DNA of 64,000 nucleotides, taken from the NCBI RefSeq assembly GCF_016583905.1, contig NZ_NRRY01000022.1, forward strand, positions 1 through 64,000, in the 5' to 3' direction. Each line of letters begins with the position of its first letter. Position 1 is the first letter of the stretch. This DNA comes from Lamprobacter modestohalophilus (GTDB lineage Bacteria > Pseudomonadota > Gammaproteobacteria > Chromatiales > Chromatiaceae). Position numbers and translations under genes: made by a program. This document shows positions 27,677 to 35,430 of the stretch, in pieces. The notes under the pieces are model-generated. The model saw nothing but the letters and a program-made list of their open reading frames with translations. It made no database searches and had not been told where the DNA came from.

Positions 27677-28594
27677 ATGACGCTGTCTCTCTCCCAGGTC
27701 CTAAGCAGCCATCAGGATCAGCTGCTCAATCACTGGTTGCACGATCTCTCCCAAGCCGCTGCAGACTCGGGCTTAAACCCTGCGCATCCGGAGCTGATGG
27801 AGCCGCTCCGGGCGCTGTTCTGGGCCATCATCGCGCAACTCAACCAGGAGCCTGCCCAGCAACCTAACCAGACGCCATCTCAAGCATCAGCGCATGCGCC
27901 CGACCAGCCGGCACCGCTTGCGAGCGAACGCAGCGAACAGCAGGCAGCGCTGAAGACGGAGCTGCAACAACTGATCGCCAAGCAGGCGCGCCTGCAGCGC
28001 AACTTATCCGATACCCTTGGCTTCCTGCTGCATCTCAAGCATCTAGTGCTGAAGGCGCTGCTCGCCGCCGAGGCGCATGACCCAACGGATCGCAGCATCC
28101 TCTGGCTGGACCACTGCTTCGAGCAGATCGCGCGCCAGGCCTTCGACAGCGCCCTCGCCGAGCGCGATCGCTATATCTCCGAACAAAGCCTGTCGATCAT
28201 GGAGCTGTCGACGCCGGTACTGCGGCTTTGGCATCAGATCCTGCTGCTGCCACTGGTCGGCGTCATCGATACCGGTCGCGCGCGCCAGGTCACCGATCAT
28301 CTGCTCGAGGCGATCGCCAAGTACGAGGCGCGGGTCACCGTGATCGACCTCACCGGCGTGCCGATCATCGACACCAGCGTTGCCCAGCACATCATGAAGA
28401 CCGTGGATGCTGCGCGTCTGCTCGGCAGCCGGGTGGTGCTCACCGGCATCAGCCCGGAGGGCGCGCAGACCCTGACCAAGCTCGGCATCCGCTTCGGCGA
28501 TGTGATCTCGCGCGCCAGCCTACGTGCTGGGATCGCCGAGGCGCTGCTGATCACCGGTAAGCGCATCTCGGCGATGGACGGTGGCGCACGATGA
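27677..28594 (+). CDS. rsbR: RsbR-type stressosome sensor/scaffold
   Basis: The 305-residue protein has a helical N-terminal sensor region (about 1-170, with a Gln/Ala/Pro-rich insert at 55-85) and a C-terminal STAS domain. Both stressosome phospho-threonines have counterparts: T179 in MELSTPVLRLW and T233 in PIIDTSVAQHIM. RsbR and RsbS build the large cytoplasmic stressosome that sequesters RsbT. The start ATG has AGGA upstream. It overlaps rsbS by 4 bases. Confidence 0.9.
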   Translation: MTLSLSQVLSSHQDQLLNHWLHDLSQAAADSGLNPAHPELMEPLRALFWAIIAQLNQEPAQQPNQTPSQASAHAPDQPAPLASERSEQQAALKTELQQLIAKQARLQRNLSDTLGFLLHLKHLVLKALLAAEAHDPTDRSILWLDHCFEQIARQAFDSALAERDRYISEQSLSIMELSTPVLRLWHQILLLPLVGVIDTGRARQVTDHLLEAIAKYEARVTVIDLTGVPIIDTSVAQHIMKTVDAARLLGSRVVLTGISPEGAQTLTKLGIRFGDVISRASLRAGIAEALLITGKRISAMDGGAR

Positions 28595-28983
28595 AGATCC
28601 CAATCCTGCGCCTAGGCCGCCTCCTGCTGGTCTCGATCCAGGAAGATCTCACCGATAACGAGGCCATGCAGTTCCAATCGGATCTGGTCAACAAGGTCGC
28701 CGAGATCGAGGCGCTTGGCGTCGCCGTCGACATCACCGCGCTGGATGTGGTGGACTCCTACATGGCGCGCGTCATCAACGACACCGCCAGCATGGTGCGC
28801 CTGCTCGGCGCCGAGGTGGTGATCTGCGGGGTGCAGCCCTTCGTGGCCATGACCCTGATCGAGATGGGCCGCGACCTGATCGGCGCGGACTGCACCTTCA
28901 ATCTCGATCAGGGGCTCGAACAGCTGAAAACACGCATCGCCAGTCGGGGTGACATTCGCTTCGCCGGTGACGAGGATGAATGA
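28591..28983 (+). CDS. rsbS: RsbS-type STAS stressosome core protein
   Basis: This 130-residue STAS protein has the RsbS phospho-serine at S56 (ALDVVDSYMARVI) and ICGVQPFVAMTLIEMG. With RsbR it forms the stressosome core, and its phosphorylation by RsbT releases RsbT. The ATGA start overlaps rsbR, and rsbT starts inside its 3' end. Confidence 0.92.
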   Translation: MKIPILRLGRLLLVSIQEDLTDNEAMQFQSDLVNKVAEIEALGVAVDITALDVVDSYMARVINDTASMVRLLGAEVVICGVQPFVAMTLIEMGRDLIGADCTFNLDQGLEQLKTRIASRGDIRFAGDEDE

Positions 28984-29386
28984 GCCAGCGTCCATCGAGC
29001 GTCTCCCCATCCGCACCCATAACGACATCGTCACCGCGCGCCATGCCGCACGCGAGCACAGTGCCCGACTTGGCTTCGGTCGCGCCTATCAGACTCGGCT
29101 CGCCACCGCGGTCTCCGAGCTCACCCGCAATGTCATCCAGTACGTCGGCGAGGGCAGCTGCCTGATCGAGGATCAGGTCGACGCGCAGGGCTGCAGCATC
29201 CGGGTCACCGTTGAGGATCACGGCCCCGGCATCCCCGACCTAGCGCTAGCGATGGCTGATGGCTTCAGCACCAGCGGCGGGCTCGGCGCCGGTCTCCCCG
29301 GTACCCGTCGGCTAGTCGACCAGTTTCAGATCAGCTCCGAGCCAGGGCTCACCCGTATTGTCATCAGCATCCACAAGGCGCCCTGA
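28976..29386 (+). CDS. rsbT: RsbT-type serine kinase
   Basis: This 136-residue GHKL kinase starts at the ATG (MNEPAS) within the end of rsbS; a GTG at 28949 is less likely. It has the N box TAVSELTRNVIQYVG, the G1 box EDHGPGIPD and the glycine lid GLGAGLPGTRRLVDQF. RsbT phosphorylates RsbR and RsbS and, when freed, activates an effector with an RsbU-type N-terminus. Confidence 0.92.
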   Translation: MNEPASIERLPIRTHNDIVTARHAAREHSARLGFGRAYQTRLATAVSELTRNVIQYVGEGSCLIEDQVDAQGCSIRVTVEDHGPGIPDLALAMADGFSTSGGLGAGLPGTRRLVDQFQISSEPGLTRIVISIHKAP

Positions 29387-29387
29387 G

Positions 29388-29912
29388 ATGACCGGCGCAC
29401 CGGACTTGAACGGAGCCCTGAACGGTGACCTGAACGGTGACCTGAACAGGGACTTGAACGGGGCCTCCAGCCGTCTCTTCTCAATCCGCACCGAGGCCGA
29501 TGTGATGGAGGTCGCGCGTGGTGCCCGCCAACTCGCCGAGCGTCTCGGCTTCAGCCAGGTACACGCCTACCATCTGGCGATCGCGACCTCAGAGCTGGCA
29601 ACCAACTTGGCGGTGTACGCCGGCGGCGGCACCGTGCGTCTGTGTGTCCTCGACGACACCGAGCAAAGCGCCCGCATCGGCATCGAGCTCTCTGTCGAGG
29701 ATCAAGGCCCTGGCATCCCCGACCTGGCGCTCGCGATGACCGAAGGCTATAGCACCGGCGCGCGTCTAGGCTGCGGCTTGCCCGGCGCCAGTCGGCTCAT
29801 GGATGAGTTCAGCATCGACTCCTCGACGCAGCAGGGCACCCGGATTCGCGCGGTGAAATGGCGCCAGCCCGCGCCTGAACGGCGATCACCCCAGGGACCG
29901 CCTCATGAGTAG
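29388..29912 (+). CDS. Second RsbT-like GHKL ATPase
   Basis: This 174-residue paralogue sits directly downstream of rsbT, 1 base after its stop. N box AIATSELATNLAVYAG, G1 box EDQGPGIPD and lid RLGCGLPGASRLMDEF closely echo rsbT, so tandem duplication is likely. The N-terminus carries a repeat (ALNGDLNGDLNRDLNG) coded by 12-bp units. It could be a second kinase or a regulatory partner. RsbW identity is less likely because motif spacing follows RsbT. It overlaps the phosphatase gene by 8 bases. Confidence 0.85.
   Translation: MTGAPDLNGALNGDLNGDLNRDLNGASSRLFSIRTEADVMEVARGARQLAERLGFSQVHAYHLAIATSELATNLAVYAGGGTVRLCVLDDTEQSARIGIELSVEDQGPGIPDLALAMTEGYSTGARLGCGLPGASRLMDEFSIDSSTQQGTRIRAVKWRQPAPERRSPQGPPHE
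29403..29464. repeat. 12-bp tandem repeat inside the second RsbT-like gene
   Basis: Five imperfect copies of a unit close to GACCTGAACGGT encode the Leu-Asn-Gly-Asp repeat. Changes in copy number would stay in frame. Confidence 0.85.
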
Positions 29913-30675
29913 CCTTGCCGCCAATCTCGGCTTCGCCCTGCGGGCGATGCCTGGCGAATCCGTCTGCGGCGATCAGATCGGCGTCTGGCCACAGGGCGAG
30001 CACCGGCTCCAGCTCGCCTTGGCCGATGGCTTGGGACATGGCCAGGGCGCCCATCAAGCCGCCTGCAACGTCATGCGGCTGCTTGGCGACCTGCAACCTC
30101 TCGCGATCAGCGCCCGCTTCCAATACTGCGATGAGCACCTGCTGCACTCTCGCGGCGTGGCCTTGGCAATGGCCGATATCGATCTGCAAGCGCACTGCCT
30201 GACGCATGCTGCGGTCGGCAACATCCGCTCCCTGTTACTGCGCCAGGGCCAGGTCAGGCGACTCGGCGCGGCGCGCGGCATCGTCGGCGCCGGCTACCGC
30301 GATCTCTATCCCGAACAGCATGACTTTCAACCCGGTGATTGGCTGGTGATGTTCTCCGATGGGATCGGCGAGGACGCGCGGATCGCCGACGCCCTCAGCG
30401 CCGCCGAGCCCAGCCAGGTCGCTGGACGGACCACTGGGCATGTCGCTGGGCGGGCCAGCGCCAAGATCAACCGGAACGCCAGCGCCCAAATCGCCGGGCA
30501 GGACACCGACGAGATCGACCAGAAGGCCAGCGCCCAGGTCGCCGGGCAGATCGCCGGGCAGATCGCCGGGCAGGTCACTACTCAGGCCACCGCCCAGGCC
30601 ATCGCCCAAGCCCTGCTCGAGCGCTGGGCCAGCGCGCAGGATGATGCCTCCCTGCTCCTCTATCAGCATGTCTGA
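29905..30675 (+). CDS. rsbX: RsbX-type PP2C/SpoIIE phosphatase
   Basis: The 256 residues carry a PP2C-like fold: GESVCGDQIGVWP, LALADGLGHGQGAHQAA with the metal aspartate, AAVGNIRSLLL and WLVMFSDGIGED. RsbX resets the stressosome by dephosphorylating RsbR and RsbS. The tail contains about 65 residues of Ala/Gly/Gln repeats (AGQIAGQIAGQ, with exact 12-bp DNA repeats at 30541-30575) before the terminal DDASLLLYQ motif. The insertion is unusual for the roughly 200-residue family. Confidence 0.88.
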   Translation: MSSLAANLGFALRAMPGESVCGDQIGVWPQGEHRLQLALADGLGHGQGAHQAACNVMRLLGDLQPLAISARFQYCDEHLLHSRGVALAMADIDLQAHCLTHAAVGNIRSLLLRQGQVRRLGAARGIVGAGYRDLYPEQHDFQPGDWLVMFSDGIGEDARIADALSAAEPSQVAGRTTGHVAGRASAKINRNASAQIAGQDTDEIDQKASAQVAGQIAGQIAGQVTTQATAQAIAQALLERWASAQDDASLLLYQHV

Positions 30676-30695
30676 CGTCTTCGATCAAGCCCCCG

Positions 30696-31955
30696 GTGAT
30701 GGCCGCCGTAAGGCCGCGTGCCGCCGCCTCGCCCCCGATGCCTGACACCACCGCTCAAGCCCCTGCTGTGCGAGACGCGACGGACAGCATCGCCGAGCGC
30801 TACGCACGCTTACTGCATCAGGCCGTGCTCGGCGATGATCCGCTGCTGGTCGAGACCGCCCTTGCCGAGGCCGCCGAACTCGGTCGTGAGATGATGCGCG
30901 CCGAGATCCCACTGGAAGAGGTCAGCGAGATCCATCACGATGCCCTGGTCGCCCTCGCCCAAGCGCATCCGCAGCTGCTCCTGGCGAAGGTCGCCAACCG
31001 GATCACGGCGCCGCTGATGGAGGCCTACATGGCCTACAGCCTGACCTTTCGCGAACAGCTCGAGCATCGCACCAACGCCATTCTCAACGCCCGCATCGAT
31101 CAGCTGCGGCGCCTGGAATCGATCGGCACCCTGGCGGCCGGCGTGGCGCATGAATTCAATAACATCCTCGGCAGCATCATCGGCTTCAGCGAGCTCCTCA
31201 CCGATGAGATCGAAGCGGACAAGCCCGGTAGCCAGTACCTCAAGCACATCCTGCAAGCGAGTTTTCGGGCGCGCGACCTCACCGCCCGCCTGCTGACCTT
31301 TGCCCGGGACATGCCGGAGGTGCGTGAACCGGTTGATGTGGTGTCGGTGGCCGCCGAGACGCTCGAGCTGCTGCGCGCGACCCTGCCGGTCAGCATCCGC
31401 CTGACGCTCGAGGCCTCGGTGCCACAGGCTTGGATCATGGCCGATGCGAGTCAGATCCAGCAGATCATCATGAATCTCTGCATCAATGCCGCTGATGCGA
31501 TCCAGGTTCGCGATGGCCGCATCCGCATCGGCATCGAGCCCCGACTGCACGGCGCCGCGACCGAGCCGCGCAGCGATTCACCGCTCGAGCCCGCTCAGCC
31601 CCTGCTTCGCCTCAGCGTCAGCGACAACGGCGAAGGCATGACGGCGGAGACCAGAGCCCGCATCTTCGACCCCTTCTTCACCACCAAGGCGCCGGGCAAG
31701 GGCACCGGCCTCGGCCTCTCGGTCATCCATGGCCTGGTGACCAGCATGGGCGGTACCATCAGCCTGGAGAGCACGCCCGGCCTCGGCACCCGCTTCAGTA
31801 TCGATCTGCCAGCCCTGAGCGGATCACTTCAGCCGGCGGCGCGAGAACCGGCGGCGCTTGATGAGAACGCGCCCGCAGTGCGCAATAAGAACGCGTCCGC
31901 AGCGCTCGATAAGAACGCATCTGCGGCACACGACGAGAACGCGCCACGGCGCTAG
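30696..31955 (+). CDS. Soluble histidine kinase with RsbU-like N-terminal domain
   Basis: The 419-residue kinase has no membrane segment. Residues about 32-115 form a helical domain (YARLLHQAVLGDDPLLVETALAEAAELGREM, then PLEEVSEIHHDALVAL) that resembles the RsbT-binding N-terminus of RsbU. H152 in AGVAHEFNNILG is the phospho-histidine. The ATPase core has NLCINAADAI, DNGEGM, FDPFFTTK and GTGLGLS. The C-terminal tail is an Asn/Ala-rich repeat (LDENAPAV, LDKNASAA). The start may be GTG 30696, ATG 30699 or ATG 30738; none has a clear ribosome site. It probably receives RsbT and phosphorylates the downstream regulator. Confidence 0.85.
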   Translation: MMAAVRPRAAASPPMPDTTAQAPAVRDATDSIAERYARLLHQAVLGDDPLLVETALAEAAELGREMMRAEIPLEEVSEIHHDALVALAQAHPQLLLAKVANRITAPLMEAYMAYSLTFREQLEHRTNAILNARIDQLRRLESIGTLAAGVAHEFNNILGSIIGFSELLTDEIEADKPGSQYLKHILQASFRARDLTARLLTFARDMPEVREPVDVVSVAAETLELLRATLPVSIRLTLEASVPQAWIMADASQIQQIIMNLCINAADAIQVRDGRIRIGIEPRLHGAATEPRSDSPLEPAQPLLRLSVSDNGEGMTAETRARIFDPFFTTKAPGKGTGLGLSVIHGLVTSMGGTISLESTPGLGTRFSIDLPALSGSLQPAAREPAALDENAPAVRNKNASAALDKNASAAHDENAPRR

Positions 31956-31978
31956 CACAGCGACGGAAACCCACCACC

Positions 31979-32350
31979 ATGACGACGATCCTGATTGTTG
32001 ATGATGACGAGCTCTTCCGCACCATGCTCGAGGCCATGCTGCGCAAGGAAGGCCATCAGGTGCTCAGCGCGGTCAATGGCAGCGAGGCCTTGGCTCTGCT
32101 GGAATCCCAGTCACCCGACCTGATCATGACCGACATCCTGATGCCCGATGGCGACGGCATCGAGCTGATCACCGCCCTCAATCAGCAGCAACGCGACATC
32201 CCGATCGTCGCCATGTCCGGTGGGCGGCGCACCATCAGCCTCGAATTTAACCTGGAATCGGCGGCGCTGATGGGCGTGAAGGCAACGCTGCCGAAGCCGT
32301 TCACGCGCGATAGCCTGCGCCAGGTGCTCGCCGACGCGCTGCAGGGATGA
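31979..32350 (+). CDS. CheY-like response regulator partner of the RsbU-like kinase
   Basis: This 123-residue receiver has IVDDDE, phospho-acceptor D52 (MTDILMPDGDG), the Ser in VAMSGG and the Lys in LPKPFT. It lies 23 bases after the kinase stop and overlaps the ParA gene by 4 bases. There is no output domain, so the final target is elsewhere or the next protein. Confidence 0.9.
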   Translation: MTTILIVDDDELFRTMLEAMLRKEGHQVLSAVNGSEALALLESQSPDLIMTDILMPDGDGIELITALNQQQRDIPIVAMSGGRRTISLEFNLESAALMGVKATLPKPFTRDSLRQVLADALQG

Positions 32351-33162
32351 CAGCCACCAAGACGGCCGGCAACGACATGCTGCTCAACACGCCTCCCAGC
32401 GTGCTGGCGGTGACCAACCGCAAGGGCGGCACCGGTAAGACCACCACGGCCGTCAACCTGGCCGCCGCCTTCGCTGCCGCCGGCAAACGCACCTTACTGA
32501 TCGATCTGGACACCCAAGGCCATTGCGCCTTCGGGCTGGGTCTGCAGCCAACGCCGGGGCAGCTCAGCGCCCATCACCTGTTTGCCGACACGCCGCCGAC
32601 GCTGACCGAGCTCTGCCGCAGCACAGCCTGGGATGGTCTGGACCTGGTTCCCGCCAGCACCGACTTTCGCCACGGCAACATCCGCGATGATGACCAAATC
32701 CTCGCCCGCGCCATCGCTGAGCCAACGATCACCGAGCGCTACGATCAGATCATTATCGATTCGCCACCCTCGCTCGACCACCTGCTGTTCAACGCACTCT
32801 CAGCCGCGCACTGGGCGATCATCCCGTTCGTCCCGCATCCCTTGGCCGGCGAAGGCGTCAAGCAGCTCTCACGGGTCTTCTTCCAAGTCGCCCTGCGCAC
32901 CAACACCCAACTGCGCCTGCTCGGGGTGCTGCCGGTGATGCTCGATACACGGATCGGACAGCATCGGCTGATCCGCACCCAGGTCGCGGAGCAATTCGGC
33001 GAGCAGCGCGTCTTAGGTGGCATCCGCAACGACATCAAGCTCGCCGAGGCCTTCGCCGCCGGCCAGCCGGTGCGCGTCTACGCCCCGCGCAGCCGCGGCC
33101 AGCAGGATTATCAGCAGGCGTTTGAGACGATCGAGGCCTGTCTGCGGACAGCGGTTGGATAG
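32347..33162 (+). CDS. ParA/MinD-family ATPase
   Basis: The 271-residue ParA-type protein has the deviant Walker A RKGGTGKTT with K31, Walker A' LLIDLDTQGH and IIIDSPPSLDHLLFNAL. ParA proteins move cargo over the nucleoid. Relatives in chemotaxis clusters place cytoplasmic (PpfA-type) or polar (ParC-type) arrays. There is no ParB, so plasmid partition is unlikely. Being last in the operon it probably positions the array or the stressosome (inference). Confidence 0.88.
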   Translation: MTATKTAGNDMLLNTPPSVLAVTNRKGGTGKTTTAVNLAAAFAAAGKRTLLIDLDTQGHCAFGLGLQPTPGQLSAHHLFADTPPTLTELCRSTAWDGLDLVPASTDFRHGNIRDDDQILARAIAEPTITERYDQIIIDSPPSLDHLLFNALSAAHWAIIPFVPHPLAGEGVKQLSRVFFQVALRTNTQLRLLGVLPVMLDTRIGQHRLIRTQVAEQFGEQRVLGGIRNDIKLAEAFAAGQPVRVYAPRSRGQQDYQQAFETIEACLRTAVG

Positions 33163-33205
33163 TCCTGGATAGTCCGGCCCGAAGCCAACGCAGCAAAGGC
33201 AAGCC

Positions 33206-33508
33206 ATGCGCCTGACGCCGATACAAATCGAAGCCATACTGCGCATCGTCTCCGAACATGCCGGCCAGTCGGCGCGCACCTATCTGTTTGGCTCGCGCCT
33301 CGATGACCGAGCGCGTGGCGGCGACCTCGACCTGCTCGTCGAAACCGCAACGCCCATGCCATTGCTCGAGCGTGCCCGCTTGCAGCTCGACCTGGAAACC
33401 CAACTCGGACTGCCGGTGGATCTGATCGTTGACGATCATGACAGGGCGGCCTCGCCATTTCAGCAACTCGCCCGCGCTCGCGCCCAGCCCTTGAGACTGC
33501 CGACATGA
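33206..33508 (+). CDS. MNT-type nucleotidyltransferase (putative antitoxin)
   Basis: This 100-residue minimal nucleotidyltransferase has LFGSRLDDRARGGDLDLLV, which matches the GSRARG...DxD pattern of the MNT domain. It overlaps the next gene by 4 bases (ATGA), as in MntA/HepT pairs where the enzyme AMPylates the HEPN toxin. AAGGC lies upstream of the ATG. Confidence 0.85.
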   Translation: MRLTPIQIEAILRIVSEHAGQSARTYLFGSRLDDRARGGDLDLLVETATPMPLLERARLQLDLETQLGLPVDLIVDDHDRAASPFQQLARARAQPLRLPT

Positions 33509-33798
33509 CCATACCACCGCTTGTCGCCGAACAGCGCCACCTCGCCGGTCTGCTGGAAGCCATTCAGCGCTGCGTCTACTTCCTGCAAGCCTCGCGCGCC
33601 AAAGCCCCCTGGCCGCTCCAACCCGAAGAGCTTGCCGCGCGTTACAAAGAGATCGCGTTATTCGAGACGCTCGCCGCGATGAATGAGCGGTTCGCGAAAT
33701 TGCAGGATACCCTCGGCGCCTATCGTGCGCTTGTTCAATCGAGCGTACAGGCACCCTCGGCGCAACGACGCCGAAAGCGGCGCTCAGCGAAACGCTGA
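33505..33798 (+). pseudogene. HEPN (HepT-like) toxin, C-terminus replaced
   Basis: The 97-residue frame starts like a HEPN partner (LLEAIQRCVYFLQ..., ETLAAMNERFAKLQDTLG) but after residue ~75 it runs into the 3' end of the DCC copy on the other strand. The tail (SAQRRRKRRSAKR) is therefore antisense to DCC coding. The R-x4-6-H HEPN catalytic motif is not visible. Truncation by the duplication that brought in the DCC/DUF6279 pair is the simplest explanation. Confidence 0.6.
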
Positions 33799-34106
33799 TA
33801 GCCCCATTCCAGCGGCTGTGTCAGTCGCAGCCTGTTCACCAATCCTGCCAGTAGATGCCAGCGCGGCAGCCGCTGCCAGATCGCGATGAAGGCCTCAACG
33901 CCGCTGAGCAAACGGCCATCAGACTCTTGGACATGCAGCCGACGCATCGCGCTTGGCAGATCCAGCCCCGCACCTGCCAAGGCATCGGCTTCTTGGGTGA
34001 TATCGATCCACTGAATCCGACCGTCACGGTCGATCTTGCGATAATGGGCGATCTCACGGCTGCACAGCGGACAGCCGCCGTCAAAGAACGTTTTCAGCTC
34101 GGTCAT
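33735..34106 (-). CDS. DCC-family (DUF393) protein, copy 2
   Basis: This is a 123-residue near-identical copy of the protein at 14462-14833, with eight differences by hand alignment. The DxxCxxC signature FFDGGCPLCSREIAHY is intact. I start it at the ATG matching copy 1; a TTG two codons upstream is possible. It is divergent from the second lipoprotein copy. Confidence 0.85.
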   Translation of the reverse strand: MTELKTFFDGGCPLCSREIAHYRKIDRDGRIQWIDITQEADALAGAGLDLPSAMRRLHVQESDGRLLSGVEAFIAIWQRLPRWHLLAGLVNRLRLTQPLEWGYQRFAERRFRRRCAEGACTLD

Positions 34107-34183
34107 GGTCAATCAGTAGAGGCTTGGCTTCGGATGTCCATTGAGATTGCGGTCCCTGCGTCGAGATCAACGTTCACCGTATC

Positions 34184-34265
34184 TAAACCGCGTCCAGTTT
34201 GGGATGTGCAATTTTGACCGCACCCACTGCGGAAAATTGACGTTTCTGTCTCTGGAAGCGGTTTA
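34184..34265. mobile_element. MITE-like element, 82 bp
   Basis: The sequence begins TAAACCGCGTCCAG and ends with the inverted CTGGAAGCGGTTTA, a 14-bp terminal inverted repeat with one mismatch. An inner inverted repeat (CAATTTTGACCGC ... GCGGAAAATTG) lies between. It is absent from the otherwise alignable intergenic region of unit A1, which places the insertion after duplication (or a deletion in A1). TA at both ends would suit an IS630/mariner-type target, but copy A1 shows no clear TA. Confidence 0.6.
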
Positions 34266-34331
34266 AGACCAGACCAGCTGAACAACCTGAGCTCTGCTGC
34301 CTCGTTACCCGTCTATCAGGATGTCCTGCCG

Positions 34332-35246
34332 ATGCGCCCTATCCTCATCGCCATTCTGTTGAGCCTACTCACCGCCGGCTGCTCCAGCGTGCAGTTGGCC
34401 TACAACAGCGCTGACTTCTTCATCGAGCGCTATGCCGATGACTACCTGGGGCTCGATGGCGCCCAGATGCAGCACTGGTCGCCGGTGCTCGAGACAGCGC
34501 TTGAGCGTCACCGCGCCGAGGAGCTGCCCTATCTTGCGAGCTTCTTCGCCCAAGCGGCACAGGATGCTCACCAGGGCTTCACCAGAGCCAAGATCGACTG
34601 CCTGTTCGATCAGTTCGAGACGATCTATCAGCGCCATTTCCGCCTCGCTTCCGCGACTGCGGCGCCGCTTCTCGCGGGCCTGTCGGCGCAGCAGATTGAT
34701 CGCCTAGCGGAGACCTTTGCCGAGGAAGACAAGGATGATGCCGCCAAAGCTGGCGCCGAGGAGGCCGCGCGTCGCGCACGGAAGCGAGCCGAGCGTTACG
34801 TCGATCAGATGCGCTGGTGGTTCGGCGATCTCAGCTCAGCACAACGCGGGCTGGTGACCGATGTGACACGCCGCATCCCAGACACCGCGCCCGCTTGGTA
34901 CGCCTACCGCGCGGCCAAGCGCAATGCGCTGATCGAGCTGCTCAGGGGTGGGGCCTCGCAGGCGAGCATCGAGCAATTCATGATCGATTGGCTGGTCGAC
35001 TACCGCGACCTGCCGAGCACCTTGGCCACGGCACAGCCGGCGCTCCGCAATGCGTTCGCAGATCTGCTGCTGCGCCTGCAGCCAACCCTGAGCGACGCGC
35101 AACGCGAGCGCTTCATCGGCCGACTCGAGGGACTCGAGCGCGATTTCATGCGCTTACAAAAAACGCCCAGGCTAGCGCCGCTGCACTGCGGTAGCGGCTA
35201 CAACGCCACCGAAGCGCATGCGCTTGAACCGCGACCATCGGCATGA
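34332..35246 (+). CDS. DUF6279-type lipoprotein, copy 2
   Basis: The 304-residue protein begins MRPIL with a hydrophobic stretch and lipobox LTAGC, then CSSVQLAYNSADFF as in copy 1. The body (MRWWFGDLSSAQR, FMIDWLVDYRDLPS) aligns throughout. The C-terminus is longer and different (after LHCGSGY). Function unknown. It is divergent from DCC copy 2. Confidence 0.85.
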   Translation: MRPILIAILLSLLTAGCSSVQLAYNSADFFIERYADDYLGLDGAQMQHWSPVLETALERHRAEELPYLASFFAQAAQDAHQGFTRAKIDCLFDQFETIYQRHFRLASATAAPLLAGLSAQQIDRLAETFAEEDKDDAAKAGAEEAARRARKRAERYVDQMRWWFGDLSSAQRGLVTDVTRRIPDTAPAWYAYRAAKRNALIELLRGGASQASIEQFMIDWLVDYRDLPSTLATAQPALRNAFADLLLRLQPTLSDAQRERFIGRLEGLERDFMRLQKTPRLAPLHCGSGYNATEAHALEPRPSA

Positions 35247-35430
35247 TCAAGTCGCCATTAACAAGTCGCCGCAGAAGCAATCGACATCTGTCTGCGGGCG
35301 CGCTTTTGCATTCAAACAGCCATGTCCGCGTTGACGAAAAATGGCCTACGGCGATGTGATTAGCTAGACTAGACCAATATCGAGACTAGACCCGTCCCAA
35401 CGCATTCTCCAACAACAGCTTAAGCGGAGG

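Larger units (their letters stand above)
33735..35246. repeat. Direct repeat unit A2: DCC/DUF6279 gene pair
   Basis: This is the same gene pair and orientation as unit A1 at 14462-15903, about 19.3 kb away. It differs by an 82-bp insertion in the intergenic region (34184-34265) and by third-position substitutions. Units A1 and A2 lie at the two edges of the chemosensory/stressosome block; the MNT/HEPN pair lies inside the A2 edge. Confidence 0.85.
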
